NCBI GenBank assembly: GCA_019262145.1
Contig: CP076745.1
Coordinates: forward strand, 307,093 to 371,092
Reading direction: 5' to 3'
DNA: 64,000 nucleotides
From: Candidatus Methanogranum gryphiswaldense
Lineage (GTDB): Archaea; Thermoplasmatota; Thermoplasmata; Methanomassiliicoccales; Methanomethylophilaceae
In this document: positions 56,284-64,000 of the stretch, one piece after another
How positions within the stretch are numbered: position 1 is the first letter of the stretch
Layout of the letters: each line of letters begins with the position of its first letter
Made by a program: the position numbers and the translations under genes
Notes under the pieces: model-generated
What the model saw: the letters and a program-made list of their open reading frames with translations, nothing else
Databases searched by the model: none
Told to the model about the DNA's origin: nothing

Positions 56284-56910
56284 ATGAAAGTCTGTGAGTA
56301 TTTCAGATCTCTGCAGGGAGAAGGGATGATGATAGGCGTCCCTACATATTTTATCAGAACGGCAGGTTGCAATCTCCGTTGTAAGTGGTGTGATACCACT
56401 TATGCGCAGGAGGAGCCTGGTATGGAAGCGGATGTCGATGACATCATGGAGATCATCGGCGATGCGAAGAACGTTTGCATCACCGGAGGAGAGCCTCTTC
56501 TTCAGAAGGACATGCCTGAATTATTGAATAGGCTTGTTGATGAGGGTAAATACACGGTCCTTGAGACCAACGGGTCAGTGGACCTATCAAATGTTCCTGA
56601 CAGTTCGGATATCCTGATAAGTATGGATATAAAATGCCCATCCTCCGGAATGGAGAAGAAGATGTGTCTGTCAAATCTCAGGATCCTCACAAAGAAGGAC
56701 CAGTTGAAGTTCGTGATAGCAGATAAGAAGGATTTCTATTATGCTGTCAGATTCTTAGAGGAGCATCCAGTGGACACGAACGTTATTTTCAGTCCAGTTG
56801 GTGGGATGGACCTTCAGCCTATAGCGGATGAGGTCGTCATGAGAAAACTAGATGTCAGGGTTCTGCCCCAGCTCCATAAGATAATATGGGGCGATAAGAG
56901 ATCAGTCTGA
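56284..56910 (+). CDS. queE: 7-carboxy-7-deazaguanine synthase QueE
   Basis: QueE is a radical SAM enzyme that contracts carboxy-tetrahydropterin to 7-carboxy-7-deazaguanine. SLQGEGMMIGVPTYFIRTAGCNLRCKWCDT carries the CX3CX2C cluster motif, and ITGGEPLLQ binds SAM. The ATG at 56284 lies five bases after AGGTGA and is preferred to the GTG at 56275. The last bases overlap the convergent NifX-like gene by 9. Confidence 0.94.
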   Translation: MKVCEYFRSLQGEGMMIGVPTYFIRTAGCNLRCKWCDTTYAQEEPGMEADVDDIMEIIGDAKNVCITGGEPLLQKDMPELLNRLVDEGKYTVLETNGSVDLSNVPDSSDILISMDIKCPSSGMEKKMCLSNLRILTKKDQLKFVIADKKDFYYAVRFLEEHPVDTNVIFSPVGGMDLQPIADEVVMRKLDVRVLPQLHKIIWGDKRSV

Positions 56911-57252
56911 TCCCTTTTTTTCAAACCCTTTCATCCTTTCATATCTTTTGATGAAGTCAGTAACACAGTCTTCGACCGTACCTTCTTCATCATAGGATAC
57001 GAATATGTTTGCCTTGTTCAGTATATCCAGGCCATGGTTTCCTATGCCACCAGTTATCAATGCATCCACCTTAAGTTCGACTATGGCTTTGGCGACCAGC
57101 ATACCCGCTCCGTCCGAGCGGGCATATTCGTTTTTAACGACCTGATAATCCAATGTATCCGAGTCGACAATAAGGAAGAAGGGTGCGTGGCCGAAATCTT
57201 CGGCCACAAATGAATCTAGCGTTTCGCCCTCTGATATTACACCTATTTTCAT
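56902..57252 (-). CDS. NifX/NafY-type cofactor-binding domain protein
   Basis: A 116-residue single-domain protein of the dinitrogenase FeMo-cofactor family: MKIGVISEGETLDSFVAEDFGHAPFFLIVD, VDALITGGIGNHGLDILNKANI and a closing TVEDCVTDF. Outside nitrogen fixation such proteins often carry or scaffold iron-sulfur units. It overlaps the mrp gene by 4 bases, so a role with Mrp in cluster trafficking is likely. Confidence 0.88.
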   Translation of the reverse strand: MKIGVISEGETLDSFVAEDFGHAPFFLIVDSDTLDYQVVKNEYARSDGAGMLVAKAIVELKVDALITGGIGNHGLDILNKANIFVSYDEEGTVEDCVTDFIKRYERMKGFEKKGSD

Positions 57253-58079
57253 TTTTGTTCTACCGTTTCAATGATCTTGTTCGCTATCTTATTGAATGCT
57301 TTTGCGGATTCTGATTCTGGATTAGATATCACAATAGGCATTCCGGAATCTCCAGACAGTACGATGGCAGGTTCAATCGGGACGCGTCCAAGGAACTGTA
57401 TGTTCATGTCTTTGGCGGTGGCTTCCCCTCCGCCAGACTTGAAGATATCCGTGATCTCCCCGCAATGAGGACATACAAAGCCACTCATATTCTCGATGAG
57501 TCCTATTATCGGGATCTTAGTCTGTGTAGCGAAAGTAACTGATTTCCTGCTGTCAAGCAATGCGACATCCTGAGGTGTTGTAACTATGACAATACCGTCT
57601 GCTTTGGGGATGAGCTGTACGATCGACAAGGCTTCGTCACCAGTTCCAGGAGGCATGTCGATCACGAGGTAATCCAGATCTCCCCAATTCACGTCTTCGA
57701 TGAATTGTTTGACAGCACTCATCTTTACCGGTCCTCTCCACATGACCGCTGAATCCTTATCAGGAAGCAAAAACGCCATCGACATGATCTTGAGTGATGG
57801 TGGAATTGTTATCGGGATGAGTTTTTGGTTCTCTACCGTAAGCTTTTCATCTTCCACATGGAACATCTTCGGAAGATTGGGTCCTGTGATATCCATATCC
57901 ATTATTCCGGTCTGGTAACCTGCCACTGAAAGCGTCATTGCCAAATTGGATGAGACAGTGCTTTTCCCTACACCGCCTTTTCCGCTCATTACGATAATTA
58001 CATGTTTGATCCTGGAAAGACTGTCACTGAGTTTTGTCTGTTCTTCTATGTCCTCTCCGCTAAGCATTGGTTTCGACAT
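57249..58079 (-). CDS. Mrp/NBP35-type iron-sulfur carrier ATPase
   Basis: Mrp-family P-loop ATPases hold and deliver [4Fe-4S] clusters to client proteins. The 276-residue chain has the deviant Walker A MSGKGGVGKSTVSSNLA near residue 32, MDMDITGPNLPKMF, VIDMPPGTGDEALS and the cluster-binding CPHCGE near 220. It is the first gene of the mrp-nifX pair. Confidence 0.94.
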   Translation of the reverse strand: MSKPMLSGEDIEEQTKLSDSLSRIKHVIIVMSGKGGVGKSTVSSNLAMTLSVAGYQTGIMDMDITGPNLPKMFHVEDEKLTVENQKLIPITIPPSLKIMSMAFLLPDKDSAVMWRGPVKMSAVKQFIEDVNWGDLDYLVIDMPPGTGDEALSIVQLIPKADGIVIVTTPQDVALLDSRKSVTFATQTKIPIIGLIENMSGFVCPHCGEITDIFKSGGGEATAKDMNIQFLGRVPIEPAIVLSGDSGMPIVISNPESESAKAFNKIANKIIETVEQK

Positions 58080-58167
58080 TTATTACACCCTTAATGTACA
58101 TGAAATGAGTGACCAGCATTATAAACCTATCAAAACCACTATATCGGAATAGCGCTATGTGGAAGGT

Positions 58168-58569
58168 ATGCCATTAGGAGATCCTGGGGGAGGAAGTTTC
58201 GCATACACCATAGAGGGTCTGCCACAAAACATATTTGTCGCGGTGGTTCCTGTCAAAGATCCCGAAAAGAGTCTTTCTTTCTACAGAGATCTTCTGGGTA
58301 TGGAGGAGACCTATCGTTCCGATAATGAGATCGGAGTGATGAGGGATGGCGCGAGACTCATACTCCGTAGGTCGGACAGAGCAGGTGTGGATACGGGGAT
58401 ATACATAGGGGTCAGCAACCCTTTCGACCTTCATAGACGGTTGATAGACGAGGGAGTAGTATTCGTCGAGGACCCGAAGAGGGAACCATGGGGAGTCAGC
58501 ACATCCTTCAAGGATGATGACGGCAATATCATCAGGGCAATAGAGATGAATGCGGACATTCGTGCATAA
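58168..58569 (+). CDS. VOC (glyoxalase-fold) family protein
   Basis: A 133-residue VOC protein: FVAVVPVKDPEKSLSFYRDLLGM at the start, GARLILRR in the middle, and FKDDDGNIIRAIEM at the end, the usual position of a metal-ligand Glu. The substrate is unknown. CTATATCGG near 58138-58146 would put transcription start at or near the ATG at 58168, hence that choice over the GTG at 58159. Its last bases are followed closely by the flavoprotein gene. Confidence 0.82.
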   Translation: MPLGDPGGGSFAYTIEGLPQNIFVAVVPVKDPEKSLSFYRDLLGMEETYRSDNEIGVMRDGARLILRRSDRAGVDTGIYIGVSNPFDLHRRLIDEGVVFVEDPKREPWGVSTSFKDDDGNIIRAIEMNADIRA

Positions 58570-58600
58570 TGTTTTATCGGTCCCGGTTCATTCTGGCAGC

Positions 58601-59188
58601 ATGAAGGTCATAGCCCTTAATGGCAGCCCGCGCTTGGTCGGCAACACCAGCAACATCATCAACGACATCCTCGATGAGATCGAAAAAGAGGGAATAGAGG
58701 TAGAGCAGATACAGCTCTATGCACATGAGATCGAAGCTTGCAATGATTGCAGATCCTGTGAAATGAGAGGCGACAGCCGCTGTATAATTGAGGACGGCCT
58801 GAATGAGATCGTTGATCAGTTGCGCAAAGCCGACGGCATAATACTTGCGTCTCCCTGTTATTATGGTGCATGTTCCGGGCAGATGAAAATATTCTTGGAG
58901 AGGGTAGGATTGCCTCTCGAGATGGGTGATATGGGCCTGAAGAGGAAAGTGGGTGCGGCAGTGGTCGTCAATGCACATGATGGCGGATCATTGGCGTACA
59001 TGCAGATGGTGAACTGGATGCTTCGCAATGAGATGGTCGTGGTAGGAGGAAATCCATCACCAATCCTAACAGCGTTGAATTCTCCTCAATATATCGATGA
59101 CAGGATGGGCATGAAAGGGGTCATGAGCATGGCGCACGAGATGGCATGGTTGATCCTTCGCATCAATGGGCTGAATCTCGATGATTAA
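58601..59188 (+). CDS. NADPH-dependent FMN reductase-like flavoprotein
   Basis: A 195-residue flavodoxin-fold protein. ALNGSPRLVGNTSNIIND is the FMN phosphate loop and ASPCYYGACSGQMKIFLERVG the flavin-ring region. Between them ACNDCRSCEMRGDSRCIIED has the cysteine pattern of iron-sulfur flavoproteins, which pass electrons in methanogens. The ATG at 58601 begins exactly at the conserved start; the longer frame upstream runs into the VOC gene. A terminator hairpin follows. Confidence 0.87.
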   Translation: MKVIALNGSPRLVGNTSNIINDILDEIEKEGIEVEQIQLYAHEIEACNDCRSCEMRGDSRCIIEDGLNEIVDQLRKADGIILASPCYYGACSGQMKIFLERVGLPLEMGDMGLKRKVGAAVVVNAHDGGSLAYMQMVNWMLRNEMVVVGGNPSPILTALNSPQYIDDRMGMKGVMSMAHEMAWLILRINGLNLDD

Positions 59189-59193
59189 GTAGG

Positions 59194-59220
59194 TGACCGG
59201 GGTGTCCCGGTCATGTTTAT
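59194..59220. terminator. Hairpin between convergent flavoprotein and unknown gene
   Basis: TGACCGGG (59194-59201) and CCCGGTCA (59206-59213) form an 8-bp perfect stem with a GTGT loop, followed by TGTTTATT. Confidence 0.6.
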
Positions 59221-59225
59221 TACGG

Positions 59226-59963
59226 TCAGAAGAAGTAGAATCCGCATTTTTCAGAGGCGGATATCTTTGCGACTGCTTCAAGTCTTTCAAGAGGGCCAGA
59301 ATAGCGCCTCACCATGACCTTTCCCTCGTCGGGGAGTACAACGGTCAATCTCTCTGCCTCCGCCAACATTTTTTTGGCATCTTCAGGTGTGAAAATCTTT
59401 TTCGTTTTAGCTGATTCGGGTGCGGAAGCAATGATCGGGCAGCCATGTTTCTGTGCTATGCTTGGAAGCATGCTGTTATCTGGCCCGAAGGCTCCGATGC
59501 ACCCTCTGCCTTTGTCCCAAGAAAGCGGACATTTGGCGCACATTTCATTCATCTCATCGAAATCGACGAGATCCCAACCGGTCAAGCGATTTTCGGGTTT
59601 GGATGCAGCGATGACTTTTTCTTTCCTTTTTTCATCAAGTCCATCCAAAGGTATCCACCCTGTGTTGATCCTTTGGCAATTTTTCTTTAAAATTTCCAGA
59701 TCATCAGCGTTTTTGATCTTTTCGAGATAGATCGCATCGGCTTCGGCATTGAGTCTGTTTCTTTTCATGAAAGCTTCCCAATCAGGAAAAAGCACATTTG
59801 CCACCTTAAGAGATACGAACTCGTCGAATTCGACTATGTCTTCGAATCCTTTGTCGTTCTCTACTTTTACCTTGTGTATCTCCATCTTGAGTTTCCTGCA
59901 TAAGGCCCCTTCGGCCTCCAGCTCGCAAATTCCGATATTGATTCCCATATTGATCTCCGACAT
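59226..59963 (-). CDS. Unknown protein with Cys-rich motif, 245 residues
   Basis: I do not recognise this soluble protein. Its most striking part is EMCAKCPLSWDKGRGCIGAF at about residue 140, with CX2CX10C, and a further Cys in KHGCPIIASAP. The earlier part starts with GINIGICELEAEGALCRKL. The cysteines suggest metal or iron-sulfur binding. The C-terminal half contains helices rich in Lys and Glu. It ends close to the flavoprotein terminator and is transcribed alone. Confidence 0.75.
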   Translation of the reverse strand: MSEINMGINIGICELEAEGALCRKLKMEIHKVKVENDKGFEDIVEFDEFVSLKVANVLFPDWEAFMKRNRLNAEADAIYLEKIKNADDLEILKKNCQRINTGWIPLDGLDEKRKEKVIAASKPENRLTGWDLVDFDEMNEMCAKCPLSWDKGRGCIGAFGPDNSMLPSIAQKHGCPIIASAPESAKTKKIFTPEDAKKMLAEAERLTVVLPDEGKVMVRRYSGPLERLEAVAKISASEKCGFYFF

Positions 59964-60053
59964 TTCATGTCCTTGCGGTATTATAATCCTCTCTTTGTAT
60001 TATTTCAGAGCTTAACGCAAGTATGATTTATTCATAGTATGATTGAGGGGGCA

Positions 60054-60545
60054 ATGGCAGACATAATGATCCGTAAAAGGAAGAGGATGAGAACAAAGGA
60101 GATCAAGGTATTTTCCAAAGAACTTGAGGAAACATTACATGTTCCTGTATTCACCGAGGATGATCCGGTAGATATGGCTGAAAGTTCAGATTACAATCTT
60201 CTCTTCGTCGGAAATGATATTATTGGAATTGTATACGAAGATAAGCCCTTTTTGACCGTAAGAGGGGTCATGAAATACAGGCCAGAGAAAAAATTCGTAA
60301 CAATCGATATGGGTGCAGTGCCATTCATAATAAACGGCGCTGACTGCATGGGCCCCGGAATAGTGGATGCCGATGAGTCTATCCAACCTGGCGATTTCGT
60401 ATGGATGAGGGATGTGAAGAATCTGGTTCCGTTGGCCACCGGAATATCTGGGCGTTCAGGCGAGGAATTAAAGGCCAGAAAAAGTGGTAAGGCCGTAAGG
60501 TCATTGAATTATGTTGGCGATAAGCTTTGGAAGACCGGGGAATGA
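60054..60545 (+). CDS. PUA-domain RNA-binding protein
   Basis: A 163-residue protein with a basic N-terminus (MIRKRKRMRTKEIKVFSKE) and a C-terminal PUA domain: MGAVPFIINGADCMGPGIVDADESIQPGDFVWM. This layout is that of archaeal relatives of MCT-1/Tma20, which act on ribosomes or rRNA. The ATG at 60054 has GAGGGGG just upstream. The alternative at 60039 would add five residues. It precedes sepF by one base. Confidence 0.88.
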   Translation: MADIMIRKRKRMRTKEIKVFSKELEETLHVPVFTEDDPVDMAESSDYNLLFVGNDIIGIVYEDKPFLTVRGVMKYRPEKKFVTIDMGAVPFIINGADCMGPGIVDADESIQPGDFVWMRDVKNLVPLATGISGRSGEELKARKSGKAVRSLNYVGDKLWKTGE

Positions 60546-60546
60546 G

Positions 60547-60888
60547 ATGAAGGCAAAAGAGGTGGAGGATAAGGAGAAGGTCTTCGTGGACCTTAGCAGT
60601 TATCCAGTGAAGACGAAGGTCTCAACGGATGCCCATGTAAAGATGGTAGAGGTGACATCGTACAGTGATCTCAAGGTACTTGTGGATATGACCTACAGAG
60701 GCAATGTCGTCGTTATGGATTTCTCTCGTTTTGCGGATGGCGATGCACAGAAGAAAGAGATGGTAAAGGATTTTTTAAAGGTGGCATCGGATATAAACGG
60801 TGCCTTCATGGAGGCTTCTGATAGGATAATGATCCTAAGCGGCAATGGAATGCCGATAGACAGGACCCGCTTATCACATAGGAGCTGA
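60547..60888 (+). CDS. sepF: SepF-like cell division protein
   Basis: Archaeal SepF anchors FtsZ to the membrane at division. The 113-residue chain is almost only the core domain: KVFVDLSSYPVKTKV, MTYRGNVVVMDFSRFADGD and VASDINGAFMEASDRIMILSG. The amphipathic N-terminal helix that binds membrane in studied SepF proteins is not evident, since only about eight charged residues precede the core. GGGGAATGAG precedes the ATG. No ftsZ is in the window. It lies between the PUA and HD genes. Confidence 0.85.
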   Translation: MKAKEVEDKEKVFVDLSSYPVKTKVSTDAHVKMVEVTSYSDLKVLVDMTYRGNVVVMDFSRFADGDAQKKEMVKDFLKVASDINGAFMEASDRIMILSGNGMPIDRTRLSHRS

Positions 60889-62194
60889 TGTCACGTCCAA
60901 AGACCAAAAGACCATATTCGATCCGATACACGGAAGCATAAAGGTAGGAGGGGTCTATCTCAATATACTGGATAGGCATGAGATGCAAAGACTTCGTAAT
61001 GTGAAGCAACTTGACATGGGATACATGGTATTCCCAGGTGCTAACCATACAAGGTTCGAACATTGTCTCGGAGTGTATCATCTGGCTGGTCGCATGGCAG
61101 ATTCTTTGTGTCTGTCAGAGGATGATAAGCGTACAGTGATGGCAGCGGGGCTTCTGCACGATGTTGGTCATCCTCCATTCTCGCATACCTTGGAGGAGTT
61201 GATCTTCAATAGTACAGGGCTGGACCACATGGATATGGCAAGAAAGCTCATAATGGGGGAGATAAGGACATATCGTGAGAGAGACGAGGACCTGTTCGGC
61301 GGTAAATGTTCTATTGCCGAGGTGCTTAAGGATTCAGGGATAGATCCCAAGAAGGTCTGTGACCTCATCGCATATGCTGCATCTCAATCCAGTGGTGAGT
61401 TTGTCGATAAAAGGTCATATTTCCCTTCAGGTGATTATGTGCATCAAATCATCCATGGGCCGATCGATGCAGATCAAATGGATTATCTCATGAGGGACGC
61501 CCATTATACTGGTGTTACGTGGGGGGCCATAGATATTGAACGTGTGCTAAGCACGATTAGGGTCCACAATGATAGGATAGTTATGGAAAGAGGCGGGATA
61601 GTTGCTGCTGAGGGGTTGATGGTGGCCCGTTCTTTGATGTATTCTGCCGTTTACTACCACATGACTGTGAGAATACTCAAAATGATGCTTATAAAAGCCG
61701 TTGAATGTTCTAATCTGAATATCGACGAGATCCATACTTGGGATGATGCCGATCTAGTAAATGCATCGATATCCGACGGTGGAAAGGCATCGTATATTAC
61801 GCGTTCGGTGATCTCACGTAAACTTTACAAATCGGCACTTACAATTTACAGTGAGGATACAGACGAGGAGACCGCGGCCATGTTGGCTCAGTATTCCTCA
61901 TATCGTTCCAAGAAGGAGCTGGAGATGGAGATCGCGGACAAAGCGGGAGTCGACATCACAGAGGTCATAGTCGACATGCCTTCCAGATCCACGATGTTGT
62001 CGGAGGTTAAGATCGGTAAGACCGATGTCACAATATTGGATCCGAATGGAAAGGTAAGGTCGATAACCAAATTCTCACCAATAGCAAAAGGCCTTCAGGC
62101 AAGAGATCCTTTCGGATGGAAACTGATGGTAGCTACACCGAACGATCTGACTGAGAAGGTGGAGAAGGCGACCCGTAAGGTCCTCAGCCTTTGA
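60888..62194 (+). CDS. HD-domain dNTP triphosphohydrolase-like protein with 5' frameshift
   Basis: A SAMHD1/dGTPase-related hydrolase. HTRFEHCLGVYHLAG and LLHDVGHPPFSHTLEEL carry the H..HD residues, and GPIDADQMDYLMRDAHYTG the late Asp. An intact frame begins only at ATG 60983. In that frame the sequence upstream still reads KTIFDPIHGSIKVGGVYLNI, the conserved family start, but has no start codon. The ATG at 60888, which overlaps the sepF stop (TGATG), opens MSRPKTK in another frame. One extra A in the AAAA run near 60906-60909 would join them. About 435 residues are expected when joined. Confidence 0.85.
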
Positions 62195-63644
62195 CGACCC
62201 CGATAGGTGTCAATTTTGCCACTTTGCCCGTGAGCCCAGCGTCACATACGACCTTTATCACTTCATCGACGTCCTTGTATGCTCCGGGAGCTTCTTCAAG
62301 AAGTCCCTCGTCAGATCCGTTCCTGAGGTAGATGTTGTTAGCGGCCAGATCCTCTCTGATCGTTTTGAGGTCCATGCTTTCGATCGCTGTCTTACGGGAC
62401 ATCTGTCTTCCTGCCCCATGACATGTGGATCCGAAGGTATCTTTCATGGCGCCCTGTCTTCCGACAAGCACGTATGTGCCTACGCGCATGTCCCCTGGAA
62501 TAATGACAGGCTGTCCTGCATCACGATATTTCATTGTGATCTCTTTTCTTCCCGGTGCGAAGGCGCGAGTGGAGCCTTTTCTATGAACGAGAACATCTTC
62601 GTTGTGCTGTTCGACAGAATGGCGTTCTTTTTTCGCTATGTTGTGTGCGACATCGTATACAACATCCATTCCCATGTTCTCGGCTGAGTCACCCAGTACA
62701 TTCTCGAATGATTCCCTCGCCCAGTGCGTTATCATCTGTCTGTTTGCCCAGGCATAGTTGGCTCCGCAACACATCGCTTTATAGTAGTCGTCACCGAGCT
62801 TGGAATCCAACGGTGCACATGCAAGTTGTCTGTCAGGCAGGTCCACGGAATTCTTTCTTATGTACTGTTCCATGTCCTGCAGGTAATCGGTGGCTATCTG
62901 ATGTCCGCATCCTCTGGACCCGCAATGCACTGTTATGGTGACCGTTCCTTTTTTGAGTCCAAATATCTTAGCGGTCCGTTCATCGAATACATTGTCGACG
63001 ACATCCAATTCCAAGAAGTGGTTTCCAGAACCCAACGAACCCAATTGAGGTAAACCTCTTTTGCGGGCCTTATCACTTACCACAGAGGAGTCCGCATCTG
63101 TCATGTGACCTCTTTCTTCTGTGACATCCAGGTCCTTTTCCCACCCGTATCCGTTCTCTACGGCCCATTCTGAACCGTTGAGTAGAATATCATCCATTTC
63201 TTTGTTCCCTATCCTGGTAAGTCCTTTCGAACCCAATCCAGATGGGACGTTCTTGTAAAGTTCGTCAACCAAGAGGTTGATCTTACCGTCAAGGTCCTCT
63301 ACAGTGAGATCTGTTTTGATGAGGCGTACGCCACAGTTTATATCGAAGCCTATGCCGCCAGGAGATATGGAGCCGCTATCTGCATTGACAGCCGCCACGC
63401 CTCCGATCGGGAATCCATATCCCCAATGGATATCTGGCATGGCCATCGAGCTACCGACTATTCCTGGAAGGCATGCGACATTGGCAGCTTGTTGAGGAGC
63501 ATTATCACTGCGGATGTGTTCGATCATAGATTCATTGGCATAAATGATGGCGTTGGTCCTCATCCCAGGAAAATAGTCCGCAGGGATTTCCCATCTGTTA
63601 TCATCTATCTTGTTGAGTCTGCCGTTCCACGTCATCAGGATCAT
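62184..63644 (-). CDS. rtcB: RNA-splicing ligase RtcB
   Basis: RtcB joins tRNA exon halves after intron removal, and can mend broken RNA, using GTP and manganese. The 486-residue chain contains MPDIHWGYGFPIGGVAAV, GGIGFDINCGVRLI with the metal Cys, HCGSRGCGHQ and GSTCHGAGRQMSR with the guanylated His. It is not interrupted by an intein. CTTATAAC near 63666-63673 (minus) makes a leaderless ATG at 63644 likely. ATG 63635 is the alternative. Its 3' end overlaps the convergent HD gene by 11 bases. Confidence 0.95.
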   Translation of the reverse strand: MILMTWNGRLNKIDDNRWEIPADYFPGMRTNAIIYANESMIEHIRSDNAPQQAANVACLPGIVGSSMAMPDIHWGYGFPIGGVAAVNADSGSISPGGIGFDINCGVRLIKTDLTVEDLDGKINLLVDELYKNVPSGLGSKGLTRIGNKEMDDILLNGSEWAVENGYGWEKDLDVTEERGHMTDADSSVVSDKARKRGLPQLGSLGSGNHFLELDVVDNVFDERTAKIFGLKKGTVTITVHCGSRGCGHQIATDYLQDMEQYIRKNSVDLPDRQLACAPLDSKLGDDYYKAMCCGANYAWANRQMITHWARESFENVLGDSAENMGMDVVYDVAHNIAKKERHSVEQHNEDVLVHRKGSTRAFAPGRKEITMKYRDAGQPVIIPGDMRVGTYVLVGRQGAMKDTFGSTCHGAGRQMSRKTAIESMDLKTIREDLAANNIYLRNGSDEGLLEEAPGAYKDVDEVIKVVCDAGLTGKVAKLTPIGVVKG

Positions 63645-63672
63645 CCCTGTATTGCTTTCAAAAGTTATAAGG

Positions 63673-63751
63673 TGGGGCCCGAGCCGAGATTTGAACACGA
63701 GTCAAGGGATCCACAATCCCCTAGGATAAACCAAGCTACCCTACTCGGGCC
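63673..63751 (-). tRNA. tRNA-His (anticodon GTG)
   Basis: On the minus strand the cloverleaf has an encoded extra G at -1 (63751) facing discriminator C (63676), the mark of tRNA-His. The acceptor is GCCCGAG/CTCGGGC, the anticodon stem GGGGA/TCCCT with loop TTGTGGA, and the anticodon GTG. The T stem TCGTG/CTCGG has one T-T mismatch. CCA is encoded at 63673-63675. It lies upstream of rtcB in the same direction. Confidence 0.95.
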
Positions 63752-63819
63752 ATACGATAAGGCGCTGATTATATTGCCATTAATAAATGTTTCCTAATTC
63801 AAACCCGTCCTTGGGAATT

Positions 63820-64000
63820 TCACGTTCTTAGGATTGTTGAGGATTCGATCCATTTTTTGACAATATTTATCGGCGAATCCATTAATCTGGCAGTTTCTTC
63901 GATCGATCCGCATTCAGAGAATATACGCGCTGCCACCGCGGATATATTTTCGCCGACCTCAATTATGTGTTTATCAGGATCGTACAGTCTGATGACTCTC
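63820..64000 (-). CDS. VOC-family protein, C-terminal fragment
   Basis: The complement is open from the right window edge to a TGA at 63820, about 59 residues. VIRLYDPDKHIIEVGENISAV is the typical C-terminal strand of a glyoxalase-fold protein with the metal-ligand Glu, followed by a helical extension IEETARLMDSPINIVKKWIE as found in a subgroup of such proteins. The N-terminal part is outside the window. Confidence 0.75.
   Translation of the reverse strand, partial: RVIRLYDPDKHIIEVGENISAVAARIFSECGSIEETARLMDSPINIVKKWIESSTILRT

Noticed and set aside
60845-60985. Reading the HD gene from ATG 60845 through an in-frame TAG as pyrrolysine
   Set aside because: It would put the start well inside sepF and add a stretch unlike the family N-terminus. 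A one-base shift from the coupled ATG at 60888 explains the data better.

Overview
The window looks like a piece of the chromosome of a methanogenic archaeon of class Thermoplasmata, most probably order Methanomassiliicoccales and perhaps a gut lineage. The evidence is archaeal/eukaryotic-type translation and replication genes (aEF-2, aEF-1A, L10e, RpoD, PolD large subunit, RNase P protein Rnp4, Dph2), archaeal routes for shikimate and membrane lipids, a methanogenesis marker gene (mtxX/mmp4), a lone 23S rRNA gene with neither 16S nor 5S beside it, and no gene that ends in TAG. The last trait is expected where UAG is read as pyrrolysine. A choloylglycine (bile salt) hydrolase-type gene is compatible with life in an animal gut. 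The genus cannot be fixed from the sequence alone.

Layout. 1-5470: the 5' end of pyrG on the minus strand, then the translation operon rps12-rps7-fusA-tuf-rps10. 5490-7207: ilvD. 7231-13608 (minus): a compact shikimate operon from the ADTH synthase through DHQ synthase II, a fused AroD-AroE, GHMP-type shikimate kinase and EPSP synthase to chorismate synthase. It appears to share one symmetrical TATA box with a divergent tRNA-Ala gene. 13787-18200: a small orphan, a ferritin-like protein, a short bacterial-type AlaRS, a NifB-NifX fusion and a DUF61 gene. 18221-21500: rRNA leader, 23S rRNA and its long processing stem. 21593-27214: MBL hydrolase, Sua5 and Map, a divergent bile-salt-hydrolase-like/MFS pair, and MarC. 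27381-31010: tRNA-Leu, a TroA-type metal ABC transporter and a NikR-like regulator. 31172-33736: rps13-rps4-rps11-rpoD behind a structured leader. 33751-42268 (minus): PolD large subunit, NOG1 GTPase and a 1355-residue surface-protein candidate.

42344-48095: a lipid region with tetraether synthase (Tes), a ferredoxin and geranylgeranyl reductase in one operon, facing mevalonate kinase, an unknown gene and an aminotransferase. 48186-52669: a membrane protein, an HD hydrolase, serS, a YhbY-like protein, rnp4 and an unknown Cys-containing protein. 52842-56910: rpl10e, dph2, mtxX and queD-queC-queE (preQ0 for archaeosine). 56902-59963: NifX-like protein with Mrp, a VOC protein, a flavoprotein and an unknown Cys-motif protein. 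60054-64000: PUA protein, SepF, HD phosphohydrolase, RtcB, tRNA-His and a partial VOC gene.

The most notable points are the tes-fdx-ggr operon with a 14-bp perfect palindrome before its promoter, the NikR-like repressor with an incomplete nickel site and an inverted repeat that flanks its own TATA box, two genes (mtxX and the second HD gene) that look shifted by one base at short A runs, a three-hairpin leader before rps13, and the absence of TAG stops. I found no CRISPR array, insertion sequence, prophage or obvious defence island. Most of the window is core chromosome.
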